Below are positions 1 to 5,520 of a stretch of 9,794 nt of DNA, in pieces. Below the pieces are notes generated by a model. The model was given only the letters and a program-made list of their open reading frames with translations, ran no database searches and was not told where the DNA came from. The number at the start of each line of letters is the position of its first letter. Position 1 is the stretch's first letter. The position numbers and the translations under genes were made by a program. This stretch comes from an uncultured Rubrivivax sp. (GTDB lineage: Bacteria; Pseudomonadota; Gammaproteobacteria; Burkholderiales; Burkholderiaceae_C), in the NCBI GenBank assembly GCA_937975735.1, contig CALJUI010000016.1, forward strand, positions 1 through 9,794. Reading direction: 5' to 3'.

Positions 1-199
1 CCTGGGCCTGCTGGTCGGCGTCGGTCACCGGTGGCGAGGCCGGCTCGCGCACGGCGGCGCCGGACAGCGCGTCCGGGCTCCAGGCGGAGAACTCGCCGAG
101 TTCCTCGCGCGGGATGAAGCGCGCGTAGGGCGACGCGGGACGGCCGGAGTCCGGCGGCGGCACGTTGGGGAACGGGCCGAACCTAGACGAACTGCTCAT
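1..199 (-). CDS. fliH: FliH, flagellar export apparatus protein (N-terminal 66 residues; cut by window edge)
   Basis: FliH is the cytoplasmic partner and regulator of the export ATPase FliI and links it to the export gate. Only the N-terminal 66 codons are present; the gene continues past position 1. The visible protein begins MSSSSRFGPFPNVPPP and then has an RFIPREELGEFSAW block, the short conserved basic/aromatic segment seen near the start of betaproteobacterial FliH. The conserved coiled-coil and FliI-binding parts lie outside the window, so the call rests on this block and on its place directly after fliG. The start is the ATG at 199-197, which overlaps the last 17 bases of fliG in another frame. 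A GGAGG 5 bases upstream supports it. Tight overlap implies translational coupling with fliG. Confidence 0.82.
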   Translation of the reverse strand, partial: MSSSSRFGPFPNVPPPDSGRPASPYARFIPREELGEFSAWSPDALSGAAVREPASPPVTDADQQAQ

Positions 200-1187
200 C
201 GCCGCCTCCGCTCATGACGATCTGGCCCTCGTCGGCGAGTCGGCGGACGATCTTGAGCATCTCCTTCTGCTCGGCCTCGACCTCGGACAGGCGGACCGGA
301 CCGCGCGACTCCATGTCCTCGCGCAGCGTCTCGGCGGCGCGGCTGGACATGTTGCGCAGGATCTTCTCCTTGAGCTCCGGCGTCGCGCCCTTGAGCGCGA
401 TGACGAGCGACTCGGACTGCACTTCCTTCATCAGCGCCTGGATGCCCTTGTCGTCGAGCTTCTCCAGGTCGTCGAAGACGAACATGTTGTCCATGATCTT
501 CTGCGCCAGGTCGTTGTCGGCCTCGCGCACGTAGTCCAGCACGCTGGTCTCGATCGAGCTGCCCAGCATGTTGAGGATCTCGGCAGCGGTCTTCACGCCG
601 CCCATCGTGGTCTTCTTCATGCGGTCGCCGCCGGCCAGCACGCGGCTCATCACCTCGTTCAGGTCGCGCAATGCGGTCGGCTGGATGCCGTCGAGCGTGG
701 CCACGCGCACCATCACCTCGTTGCGCTGCCGCTCGGTGAACTGGCGCAGGACGTCGGCGGCGTGGTCGAACTCCAGGTGCACCAGGATGGCCGCGACGAT
801 CTGCGGGTGCTCGTTGCGCAGCAGTTCGGCGACCGACTGTGCGTCCATCCACTTCAGGCTCTCGATGCCGCTGATGTCGCTGCCGTGCAGGATGCGGTCG
901 ATCAGCAGGTTGGCCTTGTCGTCGCCGAGCGCGCGCTTGAGCACGCTGCGCACGTACTCGTCGGTGTCGGGCACCAGGATCTTGTTCTCGGCCGCGTTGC
1001 TGCCGAACTTGTCGAGCACCGCGTCGAAGCGCTCGCGCGGGATCGACTTCAGCTTGGCGATGGTCTCGCCCAGGCGCTGCACCTCCTTCGGCGTCAGGTG
1101 CTTGAAGACCCCGGACGCTTCCTCCTCGCCGAGCGACATCAGCAGGATCGCGGCGTCCTCGATTCCCTGGTCATCCATGGTGGCCAT
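183..1187 (-). CDS. fliG: FliG, flagellar motor switch protein
   Basis: FliG forms the upper rotor (C) ring on the cytoplasmic face of the MS ring. It converts stator force and CheY-driven switching into rotation. The 334 residues match the family length. Seen in order: N-terminal FliF-binding domain (about 1-100), middle domain with the EHPQ motif at 126-129, the hinge/MFVF motif (235-238), and the C-terminal torque domain. By comparison with E. coli FliG, the charged torque residues are retained: Lys266, Arg283, Glu290/Asp291 and Arg299, with a conservative Asp-to-Glu change at the first acidic position. The start at 1187 has GAGG four bases upstream. A second in-frame ATG three codons later (1178) begins MDDQGIEDAAILL and matches many homologues equally well. 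The gene follows fliF by 6 bp and overlaps fliH. Confidence 0.96.
   Translation of the reverse strand: MATMDDQGIEDAAILLMSLGEEEASGVFKHLTPKEVQRLGETIAKLKSIPRERFDAVLDKFGSNAAENKILVPDTDEYVRSVLKRALGDDKANLLIDRILHGSDISGIESLKWMDAQSVAELLRNEHPQIVAAILVHLEFDHAADVLRQFTERQRNEVMVRVATLDGIQPTALRDLNEVMSRVLAGGDRMKKTTMGGVKTAAEILNMLGSSIETSVLDYVREADNDLAQKIMDNMFVFDDLEKLDDKGIQALMKEVQSESLVIALKGATPELKEKILRNMSSRAAETLREDMESRGPVRLSEVEAEQKEMLKIVRRLADEGQIVMSGGGDEQFV
205..209 (-). promoter_or_regulatory. Ribosome binding site for fliH inside fliG
   Basis: The minus strand reads GGAGG here, then five bases, then ATG. It lies within the glycine-rich last codons of fliG, fixes the fliH start at 199, and implies coupled translation. 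Confidence 0.6.
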
Positions 1188-1193
1188 GCATCC

Positions 1194-2867
1194 TCACGCC
1201 GGTTCGCCGTTGACCCAGTTGCGCATGATGTTCGCGACCGCGGCCGGGTTGTCCTTGGCCAGCTGCCGGGCCGCGGCGAGCTTGTCGTTGGCGGTCGGCG
1301 AGGCCAGTGCCGGCCGGCCGCGGCCGTCGGGCGTCGGCAGCGATTCGGCGTCGTCGACGACGGCGTCGAGCTGGCCGCCGACCGGCGCAGGCGGCGGCAC
1401 CAGCGCGGCCTTCATCGCCGGTCGCACGAGCGCGAAGATGAGCAGCAGCGCGACCAGGGTCAGCGCCGCCGGCGCGGCCGCGCTGCGCAGCAGGTCCTGC
1501 AGCCAGGGCTGCTGCCACAGCGGCAGTTCCTCGACCTTGGGCGCCGGCTCGGCGTGGAAGGGCGCGTTGACCACGCGCACCGAGTCGCCGCGCTCCTTGT
1601 TGAAGCCGATGCCTTCCTGCACCAGTGCGGTGAGCTTGTCGATCTCCTCCGGGCTCAGCGGGCTGGTTGTGGTCTTGCCCTTGGCGTCGGTGCTCGAGCG
1701 GTGGTTGACGACCACCGCCGCATTGAGGCGCCGCACCACCCCGGTGGCGTTGCGCGTCACCCGCACGGTGCGGTCGACCTCGTAGCGGGTCTCGGCTTCG
1801 CGGCGCAGGTTGCCGCCGACCGCGCCGCCCTGGGCCGCCTGCAGCGGCGCGGCGGCGCCGTTGATCGGGGCGGTGGCCGGCACCGGCGGCTGGTTGCTGG
1901 CCGCGCCGGGCACGCCACTGGGCGTGGTCGACCCGGGCGCGCTCGATTCCTCGGAGCGGATCGCCCGCACCGTCGCCGGGGCGTTGCCCTGGTTCGGCTT
2001 GTATTCCTCGGCGGTGGACTCGACCTGCGAGAAGTCGATGTCGGCGGTGACGGTGGCGCGCAGGTTGTCGCGCCCGACGACCGGCTCGAGCAGGTCCAGC
2101 ACGCGTTTCAGGTGGCTGGCCTCGACCTGCTTGCGGTACTCGAGCTGCAGCGAATCGAGCGCGCCGCCGCCGTCCTGCGGGTTCAGCAGCGCACCGGTGG
2201 AGTCGATGATGCTGACGTCGCGCGCCTTCAGGTCCGGCACCGAGCCCGACACCAGGTGCACGATGCCGGCGATCTGCGCGCGGTCCAGCGTGCGCCCCGG
2301 ATGCAGCGTCAGCACCACCGAGGCGGACGCGCGCTCCTGCTCGCGGAAGAAGCCGTTCTGGTTCGGCATCGCCAGGTGCACGCGGGCGGCGGCGACCGAG
2401 TCGATCGCGCCGATGGTGCGGATCAGCTCGCCCTCGCGCGCCCGTTGCAGGTCCATGCGCTCGCGCAGCTGGGTGCGGCCGAACACCGGCGACTTGTCGA
2501 GCAGGTCGTAGCCCTGGGTGTCGCCGCGCGGCAGGCCGGCCGAGGTCAGCTTCATGCGCAGTTCGTAGACCTTGCTGGCCGGCACCAGGATCGCCCCGTT
2601 GCCCTCGCCGAAGCGGTAGGCCACGTTCATCTGCTGCAGCTTCTCGATCACCAGCCCGCCGTCCTTTTCCGACAGGTTGGCGAACAGCAGCTTGTAGTCG
2701 CCCTGGCGCGAACTCATCGTCAGCGTCACCAGCACCGCGGCCAGGCCGATCAGTCCGGCCCCCAGCGCGAGCTTCGAGCGCAGGGGCAGGGCCAGCAGGC
2801 GGTCGGCGAAGCCCTGGCCGGCGGGTACCAGCAGGGGTCGGGCGGAAGCGGCAGCGGCGTTGTCCAT
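1194..2867 (-). CDS. fliF: FliF, flagellar MS-ring protein
   Basis: FliF multimerises in the inner membrane to make the MS ring and the platform for rotor and export gate. The protein has 557 residues, normal for the family. It shows an N-terminal membrane helix (about 33-51), ring-building domains (about 55-230), a conserved E.RYEVDRTVRV block (about 360-370) after a Pro/Ala/Gly-rich low-complexity stretch (about 306-350), a second membrane helix (about 463-483), and a short cytoplasmic tail. The tail ends in an AARQLAKDNPAAVANIMRNW segment (532-551), the FliG-binding helix region. I chose the ATG at 2867 (MDNAAAAS) because the longer upstream reading adds 54 residues of non-conserved sequence running through the fliE promoter region. 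No clear Shine-Dalgarno precedes this start. It is the first gene of fliFGH and divergent from fliE. Confidence 0.96.
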   Translation of the reverse strand: MDNAAAASARPLLVPAGQGFADRLLALPLRSKLALGAGLIGLAAVLVTLTMSSRQGDYKLLFANLSEKDGGLVIEKLQQMNVAYRFGEGNGAILVPASKVYELRMKLTSAGLPRGDTQGYDLLDKSPVFGRTQLRERMDLQRAREGELIRTIGAIDSVAAARVHLAMPNQNGFFREQERASASVVLTLHPGRTLDRAQIAGIVHLVSGSVPDLKARDVSIIDSTGALLNPQDGGGALDSLQLEYRKQVEASHLKRVLDLLEPVVGRDNLRATVTADIDFSQVESTAEEYKPNQGNAPATVRAIRSEESSAPGSTTPSGVPGAASNQPPVPATAPINGAAAPLQAAQGGAVGGNLRREAETRYEVDRTVRVTRNATGVVRRLNAAVVVNHRSSTDAKGKTTTSPLSPEEIDKLTALVQEGIGFNKERGDSVRVVNAPFHAEPAPKVEELPLWQQPWLQDLLRSAAAPAALTLVALLLIFALVRPAMKAALVPPPAPVGGQLDAVVDDAESLPTPDGRGRPALASPTANDKLAAARQLAKDNPAAVANIMRNWVNGEPA

Positions 2868-3034
2868 GGAGGGCAGGGGGTTGATGCTGCATTCGACACG
2901 GCAGCTTGGCGGCCATTGTTGGGGTCCGGCCCGCCGCGCATTGGGGCAAGAAGCGCGGCAAAGGCGGACCAGTTCGCCCCTACGCCGGGCCGAGGCCGGG
3001 ACTACAGTGCGGGCCAGGCTCAGGGTCACACCGC
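2868..3034. promoter_or_regulatory. Divergent fliF / fliE intergenic promoter region
   Basis: These 167 bp separate the start codons of fliF (minus) and fliE (plus), so both operons must initiate here or be read from further away. No convincing sigma-70 or sigma-28 element is visible. A moderate sigma-54-like element pointing at fliF is listed separately. Weak GG-N10-GC spacing toward fliE (2943-2956) was rejected. Confidence 0.55.
2900..2915 (-). promoter_or_regulatory. Possible sigma-54 promoter for fliF
   Basis: On the minus strand the sequence TGGCCGCCAAGCTGCC has GG and GC separated by exactly 10 bases. TGGC and TGC match the -24/-12 consensus TGGCACG-N4-TTGC; the CACG part does not match. 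The predicted transcript start would be about 20 bases before the fliF ATG. Early flagellar genes use sigma-54 in pseudomonads and vibrios, but many Burkholderiales use FlhDC with sigma-70, so this is only a candidate. Confidence 0.2.
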
Positions 3035-3367
3035 ATGGAACTCAAGCTCCGACCGTTCGACTTCAACCAGGCCGTCGCCCGCGCCGGACTGCGGCCGGAC
3101 GGCATGCCGCTGGGCGCGCCCGCCGGGCCCAAGCCGGCCGCCGGCGCCAGCTTCCAGGACGCGATGTCGCAGGCGCTGAAGTCGGTCAGCGAGAGCCAGC
3201 TTCAGGCCCAGCGCCTGCAGCGCGAGTTCAGCCTGGAGAACCCGGCGGTCAGCCTGGAGTCGGTGATGATCGCCAGCGAAAAGGCCAAGCTGGGGTTCAC
3301 GGCCGCCCTGAGCGTGCGCAACCGGCTCGTCCAGGCCTACAGCGAAATCATGAACATGCAGGTCTGA
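3035..3367 (+). CDS. fliE: FliE, MS ring-rod junction protein
   Basis: FliE is a small periplasmic basal-body protein exported by the flagellar type III system. It joins the MS ring to the rod. The 110 residues fit the family (about 100-110). Diagnostic features are SFQDAMSQALKSVSESQ (about 38-54), the central NPAVSLESVMIASEKAKLGF block, and the ending RNRLVQAYSEIMNMQV, the helix shared by rod proteins. The ATG at 3035 (MELKLRPFDFNQ) was chosen over an upstream in-frame ATG at 2906, which would add 43 unconserved residues. AGGG lies nine bases before it. fliE is often first in a fliEFGHIJ operon; here it stands alone on the plus strand, divergent from fliF and convergent with the pseudopilin gene. 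Confidence 0.94.
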   Translation: MELKLRPFDFNQAVARAGLRPDGMPLGAPAGPKPAAGASFQDAMSQALKSVSESQLQAQRLQREFSLENPAVSLESVMIASEKAKLGFTAALSVRNRLVQAYSEIMNMQV

Positions 3368-3376
3368 GCGACCTGC
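3358..3376. terminator. Hairpin over the fliE stop codon (weak terminator candidate)
   Basis: GCAGGTC (3358-3364) and GACCTGC (3370-3376) form a perfect 7-bp stem with a 5-base loop that holds the fliE stop codon. It sits in the 22-bp gap between convergent fliE and the pseudopilin gene. No T-run follows on either strand, so intrinsic termination is uncertain. Confidence 0.3.
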
Positions 3377-3389
3377 CCGCCCCGGATCG

Positions 3390-3881
3390 TCAGCAGCGGC
3401 GGTAGCCACCGACCGCGGTCGGCGCGCAGATCTGCGGCCGGCCGAGCGCCGACGTCTCGATCCGCAGCCGTTCGCCTTGGTTCGACACGAGTTCGGCGCC
3501 GCCACGCGGCGGGTCGGCCTGGGCGGGGTCGAAATGGGCGTCGCGGGCCTGCGCCAGCTGGATGCCGGGCCAGTCGCCGCCGCGAACGACCTTGAGCTGG
3601 CAGGCCAGCGCGCCGCGGCAGTCGCAGCCCGGGCTGCGGGCCACCGCATAGCACCAGTCCGCACCCGCGCCGGAGAAGCTCAGGTGCAGCGCCTGGCCGG
3701 TCTCGGCGGCACGGAAGCGGGTCTCGGCGAGGTCCTGCGCCAGGCCCTCGGCGGCGGCGGTCAGGCGGTGGTGGGTCAGGCGGGCGCCGAAAGTCGGCCA
3801 GGTCAACGACACCAGCGCCGCGACGATCGCGGTCACGACGACCGCCTCGATCAGCGTGAAGCCGCGGCGCCGCCGGAGCAT
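3390..3881 (-). CDS. GspH/FimT-type pseudopilin (prepilin N-terminal methylation motif)
   Basis: This 163-residue protein begins with a short basic leader (MLRRRRG) followed by FTLIEAVVVTAIVAALVSL. That is a class III prepilin signal: cleavage after Gly7, Phe at +1, Glu12 at +5, and a hydrophobic helix to about residue 27. The rest resembles the GspH/FimT minor-pilin fold, with RLTAAAEGLAQDLAETRFRA after the helix and a Cys-rich globular part (Cys77, 86, 88, 94, 152, 163). Family members are minor pilins of type IV pili or type II secretion. The ATG at 3881 lies 5 bases after the stop of the PilZ gene, so it should be last in the fliS-fliT-PilZ transcript. A pseudopilin among flagellar genes is unexpected. 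No other pilus gene is in the window, so its partner system is unknown. The exact name (fimT, fimU, gspH) cannot be chosen from sequence alone. Confidence 0.8.
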   Translation of the reverse strand: MLRRRRGFTLIEAVVVTAIVAALVSLTWPTFGARLTHHRLTAAAEGLAQDLAETRFRAAETGQALHLSFSGAGADWCYAVARSPGCDCRGALACQLKVVRGGDWPGIQLAQARDAHFDPAQADPPRGGAELVSNQGERLRIETSALGRPQICAPTAVGGYRRC

Positions 3882-3886
3882 CGCGT

Positions 3887-4648
3887 TCAGCCCAGCGACA
3901 GCAGCCGACGCCGCTTCTGGGTCAGGTCGACGTAACGCTGCAGCGCGCGCTCGGCCCGGCCGACCAGCGAGATCCAGCCGCAGCCGACGCGCAGGCCACC
4001 GTCGGCGCCGTGGATGGCGCTGACGTGCTGCAGCTGCAGGCCGACCTCGAAGCGGGTGTCGGCGTCGAGCTCGATGCGCGCGCCCGCGATGACCGTGCCC
4101 GGCTGCAGCGGCGGCACGTCGGCGCCGAGCAGCAGCGAGCAGCCGCCGATGCTGACGTCCATCACGCGCAGCGACAGCGTCATGTCGGGCATCGACGGAT
4201 GGCGCAGATGGGCCGTCGGCGAGCCGCGCTCGAGCGTGCGCACGCGGTAGCCGCTGCGGCGCTGGAACCGGTAAATGTCGGTCGGGAAGGCGGCCTGCAG
4301 CGTCGAACTCGTCGCGCCGCGCACCAGCATCAGCTCGTTCAGGTCGAACTGCAGCTTGACGGCCTCGAGGTAGGCCACCGCGACCAGCTCGTCGCCCTGG
4401 ACCAGCGAGTCGATGCGCTCGCCCTGCACGTCGACCTGGAAGTTCAGGCGCTGTCGTTCGTCGTCGACCGCCCACAGGCTGGTCGTCAGATGGTTGCCGT
4501 CGGGCGCGCTGAGGTTGATCGGCACACTGCCGTCGCGCAGCTGGCGCAGCAGGCCCAGGCGCTCGCCGGGGTGCTGGACCCGGAATCCGGACCAGGGATC
4601 CTGGCCGCCGGACATGTCCAGCGCCGCGGGCTGGGTGTCGAGGAACAT
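3887..4648 (-). CDS. ycgR: YcgR-like flagellar brake protein, c-di-GMP-binding PilZ domain
   Basis: The 253-residue protein has the two-domain layout of YcgR (E. coli protein about 244 residues). An N-terminal YcgR/PilZN beta domain spans about 30-120 and a C-terminal PilZ domain about 127-245. Both c-di-GMP motifs are intact: RxxxR as Arg131-SGY-Arg135, and DxSxxG as Asp164-V-Ser166-IG-Gly169. In enterobacteria YcgR with bound c-di-GMP docks on FliG and/or MotA and slows the motor, and it is a late flagellar gene. The same role here is inferred. It starts 20 bp after the fliT stop, with a GGCGG purine stretch upstream, and is followed 5 bp later by the pseudopilin gene. It should be transcribed with fliS and fliT. 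There is no membrane segment, so it is cytoplasmic. Confidence 0.88.
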   Translation of the reverse strand: MFLDTQPAALDMSGGQDPWSGFRVQHPGERLGLLRQLRDGSVPINLSAPDGNHLTTSLWAVDDERQRLNFQVDVQGERIDSLVQGDELVAVAYLEAVKLQFDLNELMLVRGATSSTLQAAFPTDIYRFQRRSGYRVRTLERGSPTAHLRHPSMPDMTLSLRVMDVSIGGCSLLLGADVPPLQPGTVIAGARIELDADTRFEVGLQLQHVSAIHGADGGLRVGCGWISLVGRAERALQRYVDLTQKRRRLLSLG

Positions 4649-4668
4649 CGCCGCCGCGATCCGCCCGG

Positions 4669-5001
4669 TCAGTGCAGCGTCTGCTGCTTGCCGGTGAGCA
4701 TGCCGTCGAGGTCCTGCAGCCAGGGCTCGGCCAGCGTGCGGATCTCGGCGTCGTTGATCAGGATGCGCTGCATGATGCGCGACTTGGCCTTCGCCGCCTC
4801 GGCGTCCAGCGGCGCCTGGCGGGCGGCGTGCTTGAGCTGGCTGATGAGGAGCACGCAGGCGCCTTCGAGCTTGACGACCTCGTCCCAGTTGCCGGCCTTG
4901 GCGGCCTGCAGCATGTCCGCGCTGGCGCGTTCGATGGCCTCGTAGTAGTCGAGCAGGCGCGTGTCCATGGCGGGTCCTGTGGGCGTGGATGCGTGGTTCA
5001 T
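4669..5001 (-). CDS. fliT: FliT-like flagellar export chaperone
   Basis: This is a small, mostly helical acidic protein of 110 residues. FliT is the cytoplasmic chaperone of the cap protein FliD and, in enterobacteria, also binds FliI and FlhDC. Family features seen are the LLDYYEAIERASADMLQAAKAGNWDEVVKLE helix pair near the start and the IRTLAEPWLQDLDGML segment near the end. FliT proteins are poorly conserved, so position directly after fliS carries much of the call. The start at 5001 overlaps the fliS stop as ATGA, suggesting coupling. A second in-frame ATG at 4968 (MDTRLLDYY, 99 residues) sits six bases after AGGA (4975-4978) and is a real alternative. The first 11 residues look unconserved. 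Confidence 0.82.
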   Translation of the reverse strand: MNHASTPTGPAMDTRLLDYYEAIERASADMLQAAKAGNWDEVVKLEGACVLLISQLKHAARQAPLDAEAAKAKSRIMQRILINDAEIRTLAEPWLQDLDGMLTGKQQTLH

Positions 5002-5432
5002 GTGTGGGCTTCCTGGACGCGGTGACCGATCTCGAGCCAGGCGTCGCGCAGCGGCGTCACCAGGCGCTGGCATTCGTCCAGCAGGGTTTCGTCGTTGCGC
5101 AGGTTGGCCAGCGTGAGGCGGGTCGCGAGGTAGGCGTAGAGGTCGTTCAGGTCGGCCGCCAGTGCCCCGCCGGCCTTCAGGTCCAGGCAGGCGCGCAGGC
5201 CCTCGTCGACGATGCGCACCGCACGGCTGATCGCGCGCGCCTTGACCTCGATCTGGCCATGGCGCAGTGCGCCGCGGGCCTGGGCAATGGCGTCCAGGTA
5301 GGCGTCGAAGAGCATGCGCACCAGGCCGTGCGGCGTGGCGGCGGCGACCGCCGTCTCCGCGCCGACCTGCCGGTAGGCGTTGGCGAAGGCCTGGGGTCGA
5401 CCGTGGGTCGAGAGGGTCGGCGGGCTGAACAT
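4998..5432 (-). CDS. fliS: FliS, flagellin export chaperone
   Basis: FliS binds the disordered C-terminus of flagellin in the cytoplasm, prevents early polymerisation and delivers it to the export gate. The 144 residues form the usual helical bundle. Recognisable blocks are AYRQVGAETAVAAATPHGLVRMLFDAYLDAIAQAR (about 19-53), the RAVRIVDEGLRACLD helix, and LNDLYAYLATRLTLANLRND, where FliS families carry the conserved LYxY-like motif. The start at 5432 is the only reasonable Met, although the preceding leader has no purine-rich ribosome binding site. A near-perfect sigma-28 promoter lies about 35 bp upstream. Its stop overlaps the fliT start by 4 bases (ATGA). Confidence 0.94.
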   Translation of the reverse strand: MFSPPTLSTHGRPQAFANAYRQVGAETAVAAATPHGLVRMLFDAYLDAIAQARGALRHGQIEVKARAISRAVRIVDEGLRACLDLKAGGALAADLNDLYAYLATRLTLANLRNDETLLDECQRLVTPLRDAWLEIGHRVQEAHT

Positions 5433-5468
5433 GAGGTGTCGTGAGGGCGGACAGCAGCGATGGTGGAT

Positions 5469-5495
5469 TTATCGGCGTCCGCGGCGCCGGCTTGA
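5469..5495 (-). promoter_or_regulatory. Sigma-28 (FliA) promoter before fliS
   Basis: On the minus strand TCAA (5495-5492) is separated by 15 bases from GCCGATAA (5476-5469). The -10 matches the FliA consensus at all 8 positions, the spacing equals the consensus (TAAA-N15-GCCGATAA), and the -35 differs by one base. It lies in the 88-bp gap between fliD and fliS, so transcript initiation near 5462 would give a leader of about 30 nt. It should drive fliS, fliT, the PilZ brake and the pseudopilin as late genes. Confidence 0.85.
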
Positions 5496-5520
5496 GCCGC
5501 GCCTTGCAGCGAATCAGCGC

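Noticed and set aside
2943..2956. Sigma-54-like GG-N10-GC element toward fliE
   Set aside because: Only the GG and GC dinucleotides plus one or two bases match; the CACG and TT positions do not. Such spacing is common by chance in this base composition.
165..3179. A 1004-codon open frame on the plus strand across fliG and fliF
   Set aside because: It is antisense to two certain genes. Its protein is His/Arg/Gln/Ala-rich low complexity with no recognisable domain, as expected from the complement of high-GC third positions.
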